Shown one piece after another: positions 24,408-36,900 of a stretch of DNA of 64,000 bases. How positions within the stretch are numbered: position 1 is the stretch's first letter; every line of letters starts with the position of its first letter. The position numbers and the translations under genes were made by a program. The notes beneath the pieces were generated by a model that saw only the letters and a program-made list of their open reading frames with translations, searched no databases and was not told where the DNA came from. This DNA comes from Liolophura sinensis (Eukaryota; Mollusca; Polyplacophora; Chitonida; Chitonidae), in contig NC_088304.1 of assembly GCF_032854445.1 (NCBI RefSeq), forward strand, positions 30,449,732 to 30,513,731, read 5' to 3'.

Positions 24408-24563
24408 CCGGCCGTACGTGGGAATTCCCGCCACAAGTTCGGGCTCTAATCAGGCTCTGCCCTGTTACTTCCCATCATATTGCTGGCCGCCGCAGTATAA
24501 GTACAACATTCTTAAGTACGGCGTAAAACCCCAATAAAATGATACAAAAATAAATAAACAAAT
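24408..24563 (+). repeat. SINE-A copy, diverged, upstream of claudin-like A
   Basis: CGGCCGTACGTGGGAATTCC to GTACGGCGTAAAACCCCAAT. It lies 300 bp upstream of the claudin-like A start codon. Confidence 0.75.
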
Positions 24564-24605
24564 AAGAATACAATTATGGATACCAAAGACCAACGAAGGC
24601 CTTAC

Positions 24606-24608
<3 letters not shown>

Positions 24609-24695
<87 letters not shown>
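24609..24695. repeat. (TA)n microsatellite
   Basis: Long TA run about 185 bp upstream of the claudin-like A start. Confidence 0.97.
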
Positions 24696-24697
<2 letters not shown>

Positions 24698-24878
24698 GTT
24701 ATGTATATATAACAAGTTACCTGTAATGGTGTGTAGAAAATTATTTAAAGAGAAATTGCTACATAGTGTATATGCGTACATGCCATATTTGTGTAGTTAC
24801 TACGTATGTGTAAATACTGGGTAGATATTTACGTATCGATCTGTCATTGTATGAATATCAGATAATTCCGTATCCAAG

Positions 24879-27800
24879 ATGGCGGCTCGAAAACCGAAGA
24901 AGGCGGGATTCTCCAAGGCATCGAAGTTCATCATATGGGGCTGGATAGTGATGTTTATTGCCATTTTCATCTTTGCCATCGGTATCGGGACTGACTATTT
25001 GGTGCGCACGTATGAAGGGGAAAGAGAGTACAGTCGTGGAATGTGGAAATTTTGCCGGGCGGAAAATATTAACATCCTGCCATACAGATATGAAATCCGA
25101 TGTTACACCCTTGACGTCACCGGTTCAAAACCATGGCAGTGTAAGTTTCCCCGAAAAACCTATGTAAATTCCATCAGAATTCATTTAATTGAATAAGAAA
25201 AACGTCTAAAAACAAAAAAAATCAGTAAATCAGATTAGATTGCCATATTGTTAAGCCTAAGTCAGCTGAAATCGCCATATTGTCGAGCCAAAATCATGCT
25301 GAAATTGCCATATTTTTAAGCCTAAATCATGCTGAAAGATATTGTTGATTTTCTTTGTACACATTCGTTTCCTTCAAAATATTTAATGCTTGATCACTTG
25401 CTTAATTATTGAGATCAATTTACATTTTGTCCAGTCTAGGTGGGATTAAAATTCAGCATTTTCAAAGAATTTATGTATGAAATTAAAAAAAAACGTTTTT
25501 TTTATCCTCTAGAAGAATACTGTAGTGCCAGATTTCGCACTGAAGTTTTTATAGTCCGTTAAAAGGTTCGTTAAAGCGTGCTCAGTTTGACAAATTTTAC
25601 ATATACACTCCGGATTGCTTCTTGGAACTTCTAATTCCTTCTTAGTTTGACTCAATTTAGCAAAAGTAACACCCAGCTTGTTTTTTGGAGATCATTACTC
25701 TCACTTGGCTCAGGTGGGCAAACTACATTCCAGGCTTGTTTCTTGATATCCCTGTTCACTTTGGTTCAGTTTGACACACCACACAACCCGGTTTGTTTCT
25801 TGGAATTCATACAACCTTTTCACCTTGGCTCAGTTTGACAAACTACACAACCCTGTTTGTTTCTTGGAATTTATACAACCTTTTCACCTTGGCTCAGTTT
25901 GACAAACTACACAACCCTGTTTGTTTCTTGGAATTTATACAACCTTTTCACCTTGGCTCAGTTTGACAAACTACACAACCCTGTTTGTTTCTTGGAATTT
26001 ATACAACCTTTTCACCTTGGCTCAGTTTGACAAACTATATGTACACTATCGGCTTGTTTTTTGGAACTTATGTGTGCGTACACACATCATTTATGATTTG
26101 TTGGTCCTAATACATTTTTTGTGTTCGAAAAGACAACATCGATCAATTTTCCCTGTTCGCTAAAAATAGGTTAATATTTTGTAGTTTTTGTACACGTAGG
26201 ATAAATGGTAACAATATTTGAGTGTTGCCAAAAATATTGTACGGGAAAAGATATTTGGAGGACATGTAACATCTTTGGCGCCATACTGTATCCAGTTCAT
26301 ACAGTTAGTATTGTATATATAAAATGTCAACGGCAACCTGCGGATGGTCGTGGGTTTCCCCTGGGCTCTGCCCGGTTTGCTCCCATCATAAAGTGAAATA
26401 TTCTTGAGTACGGCGTAAAACACCAATCAAATAAATAAATAAATAATTCAATAAATAATTCAATAAATAAATAAAATGTCCACATCCTTCATTCAGCATT
26501 GCCTGTTATACATATAGGATACGCCAGGTAACGGTGTAATGCCTATCACATTCATGCTTTTAGTTATGTATAAGCACAATACCAGTATTCATATTAAGGC
26601 TGTGCCACGTTTATGCAGATCCTCGCCCGTGTTGCGCTGAATTGGAAATATGGCCACAAAAATTCGTGATACACTGTCATTGTTTGCTAGTATTTTTTTA
26701 AACTGAGATCTTTTTGAGTTCACGAAAAGCGGTATCAACGAACCGCCATTCCCGCAAGGAAAACGGAATTATAAGCAATCCAAAATATAATATTGAATTC
26801 TCCTCAAAACTATCTTTTGTTTATTCTGACAGTTTTTTCATTTAGAAATTCTCTTAATTATCTTGGGGCTTTTACAAACTTATCATGTATATCTCATTAT
26901 CATCGGTACGACCTGATGGTTTCTTGTCAAAGCACACAGGGAAACCCACGAAAACCACGTAAACGCTGTGTTTTATCTCACCTTTTTGTATCAATTGTTC
27001 TGTCTGTTTACAGCCAAGGTCCGTAACATCCAAGCCATGGAGGCTTTGGCATTGGTGGTCCAGCTCGTATTAGCCATCTTCCTTATCCCTGTCTACATTT
27101 TGATTGGTCGATTAAACAGCAAGCCGATGGCAGGGATACTCATGGCACTGGCCTTCATAGCAGGTAAGAAGATATTTTCGTAATAAATCTGATTTTGCTA
27201 AAGAAAAATAATGCACGATATTTTTCTTCAAGCAATGGCTATCCCGAAGCGGTTTTCTTGCCATCTCACCCTGACAAGTTACATATATTGCAATATCGTA
27301 TCCATATACGCATTGTGACAAGGGCAGCCGTTCTCAGTTCCCTGCTCATACATATTTGGTTCAAAATGCATCAGTTTAACGTTTAAACTAGCCGCCAAAT
27401 CCAATTTATTGCATCGATATCTGGCTGTCCACTATAAGAAACCACACTGACAATGGAGAGCTAACAGATTTTTGACGTGACAGCAATTTATCACGTGACG
27501 CTTCCAACGCTGGTAATTAGTCAAGTTCATGAGGGCTTCTACAACACGGCTACTTGGAGTGAATTGTCCGTCAGTGTCATATCCCCAATGCTGAACTTCA
27601 TCTTCTAGGCTTTCAAAACTGTACAGAATTTATTACACATTTTTCTGTATAATTTTTCTATGTCTATATAATGAAATACTTTACATTCACTTTAATAGAA
27701 TGCATGCTGCGAATAATTGACATGTATAAATCAGTCCGTTTGTACGTGTTTATCAGCCATACATTGCTAAGTTGTACACTCTACCACTGACCTTTTCATC

Positions 27801-28012
27801 TATATTTGCCACTCAATCGATTAACCATTTTCTGACATGTACATATTACAGGAGCGCTGATAGTCGTGGGCATGGCACTCTTCTGGATCGACTTCATTGA
27901 CCAGGGCATTGGATCTCTTGGATTCTCCTGGCCAGTCGTCATGGCAGCGGCGTTCTTTACTTTCGTTTCCTTCGCCCTACTTCTGGTGGAGTTCATCAAA
28001 TATAAGCCGTAA
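24879..28012 (+). CDS. Claudin/PMP22-superfamily four-span membrane protein (copy A)
   Basis: Exons 24879-25140, 27014-27163 and 27852-28012 join in phase 1 at both introns and encode 190 residues ending YKP. The N-terminus is basic (KPKKAGFSKASK). Four hydrophobic segments follow: IIWGWIVMFIAIFIFAIGIG, ALALVVQLVLAIFLIPVYIL, MAGILMALAFIAGALIVVGM and VMAAAFFTFVSFALLLVEF. The first loop carries GMWKFC followed by a second Cys in EIRCYTLD, matching the GLW-C-C signature with Met for Leu. Exon lengths (262/150/161) and intron phases closely match the divergent copy B (226/147/164), so the two look like old tandem-inverted duplicates. The product probably sits in the plasma membrane at cell contacts or as a channel or receptor auxiliary subunit (inferred). 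Intron 1 contains two minisatellites and a SINE; intron 2 holds a repeat shared with 18.2 kb. Confidence 0.86.
25237..25336 (+). repeat. 33-bp repeat, three copies, claudin-like A intron 1
   Basis: Copies share ATTGCCATAT, TTAAGCC and AATCATGCTGA in order. Confidence 0.75.
25640..26075 (+). repeat. 64-bp minisatellite in claudin-like A intron 1
   Basis: Units at 64-bp spacing with TTGTTTCTTGGAATTTATAC and CCTTGGCTCAGTTTGACAAA. Four central copies are nearly identical and the outer copies are decayed. Confidence 0.9.
26330..26475 (+). repeat. SINE-A tail half in claudin-like A intron 1 (sense)
   Basis: CAACCTGCGGATGGTCGTGG to GTACGGCGTAAAACACC, with a long AATAAATAAATAAATAATTC tail. Confidence 0.85.
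27307..27612 (-). repeat. Dispersed repeat D, copy 2 (claudin-like A intron 2)
   Basis: Inverse complement of the 18.2-kb copy: minus strand GATGAAGTTCAGCATTGGGG to TATGAGCAGGGAACTGAGAA. It probably represents a mobile element of about 300 bp; no terminal repeats were identified. Confidence 0.75.
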
Positions 28013-30940
28013 ATAATCGGCGCATATTTATGAAATGTTCATGCATATGATATGCTAAACTCTGCTGTTAACAATTCTCAAGATGAAGGATGTCATTTCT
28101 AACTGCATGTTGAAGAATCCCGTCTTGACTTCTCAACGAATCAACGTCCAAGAGTTACGAACCTGATATTACAGATTCCTTTATATACCGACTTGTGTCA
28201 AAACTGTTCAAAGTAATTAAAAAAAAACAACAAAGAAACATAAACTGGGGAATTGGGTGTGAGTCTATTTAGGCTTACCTATCATTTAAGTGTCGAAGAA
28301 TAATACTATCTGTCCTTAACAGACAGTGTGAGACGTACCAGTGTACCATAACGCGCATTCAAAACATTTTGTGATACATATACAACTGAGGTATAGTTCA
28401 AATGGTCGCTCTAAAATGTATATAAATATATATATTAAAAACAATTTGTCAATGTTATCACGAGTCCGGTATTGTGAATACATTTTTATTGGCTAGAGTG
28501 TGTAGGAGTAAATTCGGAAAACCTAACATCGCCAGGTTTCACTTTCCAGCGATGGAAAGAAGGAAAGATGGAAAGAGGGAACCCATGTGGTTGCTCTAAC
28601 ACCGGCTTTGTTACATAACACTACTCGTCATATACATGTTTATTTACAGCCAAATGCTTATATTTAACATATTCACGTGTATAATTTATTGTCTGGTTTG
28701 TTATATTTTTAGTTCTGTACATGTTAACGTATTATTGGTGTACACGTCTATATAGGCGCCATGTTTTGCAACAATTCTGGTTATTTCGCATTATTTGTGT
28801 GGGAATGTAAGTGGTATAGCTCAGAGATGAATACAAACAACTTCATTTTGTCCTCCTAAACTCCCCTTAAAAAACTTAATCTTAAGTCCGCGCGACTGAT
28901 ATGCTTGTCCTTCAATAGTCAGACGCACGGGGTGCTGGTTCTACCTCAGCCTCGCGAGGGAATTATTGAGATTCCCTGACAATGAGCCTTCCACAGCGCT
29001 CCCAGAACAGTTTATGTCGTTGGAAATATCTCCTTTTCCTACTTATTTGGTTGGAATCTACCACGAATATTGCTCACGCACTAATCTCTCTTTGGGGAAC
29101 ATTTGTGCGTCGCCTCTGGGAAATTATTCTCAGACATTTACCAAAAATGGTTTGTGGTTTACTCTCGTTTTCAACGCCGTCTTTCATGTGATATATCCTT
29201 CAGCATGCACCGTTAAACAACATCTACAATCCTTCAATAAATCCCCAAGGGACACAGTAGGCATATGGCTCTCTATTGGGTAACTTTATATATTGCACTT
29301 CACTTATTCACGTTTTCTTTCATTCAAATAAATCGTTACTATTTTACCTTACGACACGATGCAGAAAGGCCACAAGGTCACTTTTTTTTGTTCAAAAAGA
29401 AATTCAGGTCATTACATCCACTATTGTCTACCTCTATGTTGATATAGAGTTATTTTCTTACATTAAGAATCCAAGGCTACATGCTGTTATATTTACCATA
29501 TTTTTATTTGTTATTGAAGTAATTCATCTTTAAAGATTCCACATGGGCAAACATATTGTTTACCTGATACAAATTAGGTTTCAGCGAACACTCTATCAAA
29601 GAATCAGTGTTGTACTTTATACCGGCTATGAATTGCTCAAACCACCTGAATTAGTATGTATAATGTTTGAATACCGCTCTCAAAGTTTACTGTGTTCATT
29701 TTTAACTTTTAAAGAAGTGTACATATTTTCTTTCTTCATTCTCCACAAAGAAATTTTTTGTTCTCGGATTTATTTCAATGGTGTCCCCTCTCCCGCTCAT
29801 TGGCGACCTGGGTCCAAGCTGGGCTGACCATTGCCCCTTTTTGTAACACGTGCACTCACCGCAACTTACACTCAAATCGTCACTGTACATTAAACGATTA
29901 AACAGATTTATCATTTGTTCATTATAAGTTACGACTTCTGTTGATACCTGATATAAAAATATTAAGAAAGGGTATATTAATCTTCTAATATGGCACATAA
30001 AGTTACTTGAAAATGAAGTTGGTTTTATGCATGTTTTCCGTAAACACTCTGAATAACGTTATTTAGTTCAGTGTTTAAAAAGCTACAACAGTGACAACAG
30101 GCATATCAAATTTCTCCATGAAATGATTTGCTGTTCGGCATATGGTTGTAAAAAAGGTCGAGGAAAAACCCTGGGGTTATTATTTTTTTTTCAAGTTTCC
30201 AGACGATTTGGCCCTCAGGGACTAAGACAGCACACCTTGTGTCTTACACAGGGGCTTTAAGGCTGACAATTGTACAGCGCTGTAGAATAGTGGCTTATCA
30301 ACCAGTGACCAACTTTCAGACAGAAAACTTCATCTAACTGTGAGCTAGAATCGAAAATTCGGCCGAAAGCTGTAAAGTTTAAATTAAGGCAAAAACAGAT
30401 ATAATTTTGTCGAAAGTAAACCTACAACCCTACCAGTAGGCTACCAATAAATAAATCAAAATACAAAAGGCGTGCAGTTCAAGGTGTGTATTTCATGATT
30501 TAAAACATGACAAGTGATTCAAAACTGATGCTACAGACACATGACGGGTATATGCTGATACTGTGATGGGCTTATCACAGGTATTCGTTCTAATACTTCA
30601 CACTGTTTTGTTGAAGGTGACAGTTGTTGAGATGGAAAAGGTACAAATTTTTCCCCATGATTTTTAACCAGAAGTATGAGACTATTTACTATAAAGAGTT
30701 AGTTGCTTCTAAAGCGACTGCTGTTTAAAAATTTGAAGCTTGATGAATTAAATCCATTTTGCGTGATTAGAAACTTCAATATAGAACGATCCTAAATTCT
30801 TAACCCCAATTTTAACTTCTTACATTACAAAAACAGAGTCTGAAATAACCCATACATACCTTTTAGAAACAAAATGTACTGAAAATATCATGTTTTTGTT
30901 TAATGCCCTGAACGTTATATGAGGTGTGCCGTAAACATAT
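28013..30940. other. Spacer between the convergent claudin-like A and UFD1 3' ends
   Basis: AT-rich and free of recognised SINEs or tandem arrays. The open frames near 28966-29827 are under 110 codons, overlap in different frames and show no family motifs. Confidence 0.6.
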
Positions 30941-33900
30941 TTATTTTCGTCCCTTCTTTCGTAGAGACTGCCCTGATCCTGAGAAAGCTTCAAACTCTTT
31001 GTCACTTTTGTCCTGAGAAACAAGAAATGACAAGTTAGATTTCACATCTGTTTTATAATACTCTCTATGACAGATTATAGATTATATGATATGATTATTC
31101 AAGGTTAAAATCTATGACTTCAAATGTTCATATGCCAAGATGGAAAGAGTAATATCTGATGTCTTTCCTTTCAATGTGTTTGCTTGCAAACGTTTATATA
31201 CCTGATGTGAAAGCTAGGCCTTTGGTCCCACGTTCACAATGAGATGAAACATACAACATCTGAAACTGTAATTCTTCACCATTTTCGCAGGTTTGCAAGG
31301 TGTTTATTAAGCATATTCTGAAGGCAATATTCTGCGTGAATTGATAAAATTATACTTTTTGTGAAGCTCTGAAATTGGCCAATCCAACTAATGTAGTTTT
31401 GTCTTTATTATCAAATTAAAAGTGTGCATAAATTACACAGAAAGTTGCTCTTTCATGTGCGAAGAGGTTGAGGAATTAGTATATCTTTGATTATAGGGTA
31501 TTTGATTATTTATTTATTTAATTATTTGATTGGTGTTTTACGCCGTACTCAAGAATATTTCACTTATACGACGACAACCAGCAATATGGTGGGAGAAAAC
31601 CGGGCAGAGCCTGGGGGAAACCCACAACCATATGCAGGTTTCTTCCAGACCTTCCCACTTACAGCATGAGCTGGACTTTAATAAACAGTGACTGCATTGA
31701 TGAGAGGCTCCTGGAAGAGGACGCTCCTGGGTCATTACTAGCTCGCTAACCATCTGAGCCATGGAAGGCCCCTTTAGTGTATTTGCCGTATTTTGTTGTT
31801 TAAAGCCAGCAGTGTACAGGGTGTCTCAGAAGTCGTGCACCATCCTGATTTTCATTTTTTTTCTGTGTTTCAGATTTAATACTGATTTTAAATTTTTTTT
31901 TCTCTTTCAGAGTTAATTATGGCTAATAAACAGTACAAGAAAAAGTTGAATTGGTTTTTATGTTTGGAAGAGTTGGGGCAACACACCGCTCTGTAGTTCA
32001 AGCATTCAACCTCATCCTGGATGGTGCGTGACTTCTGGGATACCCTGAATATTCCTCCAACCAATCCCACAATGAGATGTAAAGTAAAGTGTAAATGTTA
32101 AGATCAGATGTAATCATTAGGTGTAATGGTTAAGATCAGGTGTAATGGTTAAGATCAGGTGTAATGGTTAAGATTAGGTGTAATTGTTACGCGTGATCTG
32201 ACAATCATCTAATATGGTTAAATCAGCAGATTAACCATCTGCATGACATCCTTAACTCCCAATGTGACACAAAACACCTGACAGCTCTACAGATTAGTGA
32301 ACAAATTTGACAAAGTGTTAAACATGCTCTTCGCAATGGCAGAACTTACATTTCCACCCTCACTGGCTGCAGATCTTGAAGTCCTAATAAATGTAATCGT
32401 TCCTTTACGGTAGTCATAGTTTGGAATACCACTGTAATAGAAAGTAAAATTGTGAAACAAATTACTTATGGGTACAACTCAGGGGAAACACACAACCATC
32501 TGCCGAAACTTCCCACGTATGGCCGGAGAGGAAGCCAGCATGAGCTGCACTTGAACTCACAGCGATCGTGTTTTACTGAAGTATACCATTTAACATTTAA
32601 GTACTTGTTTTGTTCATTTGAATCTTGGTTAGCACCATACGCATGAAATGGGCAGACGGTTGGGAGAGTAAATTATATAAACCTTCTTTGTAGCAAACCT
32701 TAGAATTAAATGTATCGAATGAACTCACCGCTTGCCATTCCCTCCCTGAGTTGTCATAGGTGAACTTTCTGTTCCCTTTTTCTTCCCGTCTAATCTGTTC
32801 CCCTGACCCATAAAAGCCTACAAACAAACATATAACTAAGATGATAATGGCATAAAGAATCATACACACTCACCATTAATGTTATCTTAACATTTAAACA
32901 AAAAGCCAGTGATGTGAAATGTAGACAAAACTTGCGGGGTCATTTGCAGATACAGTGCACTTAATTCTGTCACACCAAAATGTATGTCTTTTTAGTCTCC
33001 TCCAGCTTATTCCACAGATTCACAGCACAATGAAATCCTGTCACAAAAACTCACCCGAAAGGATAAATCTTCAAACTGTTCTGCTTCTTGTTCACTCTGA
33101 AAAAACAAACAACAAAAAAACAAAGTATTTGTTTATTTGCTTGTAGTTATACCCGTACTCACAAATATGTCACTTACATGACAGCCGCCATTACTACGGC
33201 GAGTGGAAACCCAAGAGCATTTGCAGGTTGCTGGAAGAGCTGGAGAGCGACCATATTAATAAGAGACTTTGGGGTCATTGCGCTGCGTTAACACGCCAGC
33301 CGCTAGGCCGTAGCATATTCAAACAGTTTATATATCAAGAGATAGCAAGTCACACAAAGTAAATAATTCATTCTTGTTTCTTTTAACTTTTTTGGAGATC
33401 TTTCACAAGGGAATCAAATAGTGAAATGCTTGATTCGTTTACGGACTATTATCTAATTTAAATATTTGATAAATTAATTTGATGACATCTAAATCTAAAA
33501 CTAAGTATGTAATAAACAAGTGGTACTTTCAGATAAATTTTCTTCTGGTTAATCAATAGGCAATTACATTCATTATAATTAAAGCTTTCAGTGTCTGTAA
33601 CAAAATGATGCCTAAGGTTTGATTATATGTGGAACTGAGGCTCTTGTATTAGTGGGTGGGGAGCTCACTGGTGAGTCTGTCTGTTCTGTTCCTCGCACAT
33701 GTCTCTGTGGCTCCTGGTAACCCACAGGTGGGGCAAAGTCCACCTGAAAACCAAACATCAAAACAAAAGTTATTTTTCAGGCTTATTATGTTATCTGGTT
33801 TATGCGTTAGCTGGTGAATCGTGTTGATTTGGTTCCTGGCACTGCAGTTTCTTGCAACTGCAAAACCTGCAGTCGTTTGTATGAAAATGTTTGAATATGG

Positions 33901-36900
33901 CATTGTTTACAGATTTCTTTCTTTGATTGCTGCTTTACGCTGTACTCAAGAAGCATTATGGTGGGATGAAACCTGGCAGAGCCCGAGGGAAACCCACAAC
34001 CATCGGCAAGCTGCTGACAGACCTTCCCGCGTACAGCCAAAGAGGAAGCAAGAAGGAGATGGACTTGAACTCAAAGCGACTGCATTGGTCAGAGGGGAAT
34101 ATTGCACTAAGCGAACAAGTGAATCATTTGCCAATGGCAAACAGCTTCATTCCAGTATCATTCTGGAGCATGTGCTTCCAGGCTTCCACGGTTCCAACCA
34201 AAGCTGGTATGTGGTTGACTGTGCTCTCTATCAACGTAGTCTTACATGAAATACATGGTACGGTTGCTATCCATGAAAATGACATATGTCACGTGCAAAG
34301 TTCACCCATGTAACTTCTTAAAGGTCAATGGTTTACTAGTCGCACCTCTAGTTTCTTCCACGTATGAAATCCTGGTTGCTATAGTAAGAGATAAACTAAT
34401 GCCTCATCCTTTTCGCATGTAAAAAAGGAACTTATACTCATTTTTAATTTTATTTTGTAGTGACAACACTACATTGGTTGGGTTGGCCGATATAAAGGCT
34501 TCACAAAAAGTTTAATTTTATCTGTCTACACAGAATGCCTTCAGAATATGCTTGAATAAACACTTTGCAAACATGCGAAAAGGTTGAAGAATCACAGTAA
34601 CCATTCTTAAATTCAGCATTATTAATCAAATTAAATTAAAGACTAGCATAAACAAGACGATCAGTGAGACAGACACACAGATGGGTTAAACCCTATGTTA
34701 CAGCCTATATCCTTCAATGATGCCAATGCCTGTCCCGCCTAAACATGCTATACTGTATGTCCACTTTCATTCATATTCATATCAATTTTCATTTTCATAT
34801 GCATTCATATTAAATTCTATAATAAAAACAGCTGATCTCTTCACCATGTTTTATGATTTGACACTTACATTCATATCACATTCAATTATAGAAACAGCTG
34901 AGCCAGGCTTTGTTTCCAGCACGCACAATTCATATATCTGTAATAAAGTAAAAAGGGCCTTGTCATTGGGATATCTGAGCAAAAAGAATGTCTATAATTT
35001 ATGTATTTATTTATTTGATTGATGTTTTACGCCGTAATCAAGAATATTTCACTTATACGGTAGCGGCCAGCATTATGGGGAGAGGAAACCAAGCAGAGCT
35101 CGGAAGAAACCCACAACCATCTGCAGGTTGATGCCAGACCTTCCCACTTACAGCCCAGAGAGGAGGCCAGCATGAGCTGGACTTGAACTCACAGCAGTTT
35201 GTCTACAATACACAAAATATTATCTCAAATGCAGACTTCACACTTCATACCAAATGAATCAATGCAGCAGTAGAATGCATTCATTAAACTTGTAGTGTGA
35301 ATACTTCAGAAGAAATACAAGTTTTAGCGGTCTTTGTAAGGGTTGTCAAAGAAAACATTTCAATAGGGCATAACTGTAAAAGCCAATGTTGTTTTAAAAT
35401 CTATATCGAAGTTGAAAGCTGGATGAGCCTTCTCTTGCTACAAATATTTATACACACTCACAACAATTAGTATCTAAAATTCTCTCTTTCAATGCGGCTG
35501 TAATTGTTATTGCTTTTCTAAAGTACATGTAAGCCTTTACTTTTGTTTCATAACATGTTTGTGTCTTCTCGAATGTCAGACTTACCGGTATGTCTAATGC
35601 TTACCTTCTCATTATATTTGATGGCAACAACGTCCCCTGATGTCAGACAGGCAAAGTTCCGCAATGCGTTTTCCAGTCTGACAGAAGGTTAAGAATGTAC
35701 TGCATAAAGACAAAACAATTTCACCCCAAACTTCTATTTAACTGTCCCAAACCAGTGATTATATTAAGTTGTCAATGTATGTTGCAATATCAAATAAGAG
35801 TAGTTACAAATAAGCTTGTACTAAAACTTTTACTACACAAAATTAGTAGGACACTTACACTTAGTAGGAGACTTACACTTAGTGGGACATTTGCAATTAG
35901 TAGGACACATACACTTAGTAGGAGCCTTATATTGAGTAGGAGACTTACACTTAGTAGGACACTTACACTTAGTAGGAGCCTTATATTGAGTAGGAGACTT
36001 ACACTTAGTAGGACACTTACACTTAGTAGGAGCCTTATATTGAGTAGGAGACTTACACTTAGTAGGAGTCTAACACTTTATAGGAGCCTTATATTGAGTA
36101 GGAGATTTACACTTAGTAGGACACTTACACTTAGTAGGACACTTACACTTAGTAGGAGCCTTATATTGAGTAGGACACTTACACTTAGTAGGACACTTAC
36201 ACTTAGTAGGAGCCTTATATTGAGTAGGACACTTACACTTAGTAGGAGTCTAACACTTTATAGGAGCCTTATATTGAGTAGGAGATTTACACTTAGTAGG
36301 ACACTTACACTCTGTAGGACACTTACACCTAGTAGGACACTTACACTTATTAGGACACTTATTAGGACACTTATAATTCTTAATCAAAAGTGAAACAAAT
36401 GTTAAACAGAAGCCTCTCTCTTTGATATTTTCATTTACGGTTGGTAATTAATAAAAAAACAGGTGATCATTTTTATGCTTAAAAACAGCAAACTTGATGG
36501 TTAAGCGATCTTCATTTCCATTCACATGCCGAATGCTCTAGATATCACTCAGTTATACGTTAGAGGAATTTCAACCATGTGTGTTTGTATACATGTATAC
36601 CAAATATGTATACATGAACATTATTAAACATTATTTAACAACCACTTAAGGTACAGCAGATCTGGGATGAAAGCAGAGTTACACATTCTGTGGAAATCTA
36701 TAACTGATGTGCTACAAGGTGAGTGCTAACACACAGGATACACAGCTTTAGGGTTGGTGATGTCCAAGAAGTCAACTGACTGAGGCTGGAATTTGGCAAA
36801 TGTTGCCACGGACAACGACACATTTTCCACCTGGACCAAACCACCTTCTTCCAGCATTAGGTTCTGCATCATCTGTAATCAGTAAAACGCAGCAATGCGT

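Larger units (their letters stand above)
21789..24878. other. Shared 5' region of the divergent claudin-like genes
   Basis: About 3.1 kb with two SINE-A pieces, a tRNA-like remnant and a (TA)n run. No CpG cluster or core promoter could be assigned by eye. Confidence 0.6.

Noticed and set aside
28966-29827. Cluster of overlapping open frames downstream of claudin-like A
   Set aside because: All are short, mutually overlapping in different frames and without recognisable domains or splice context.
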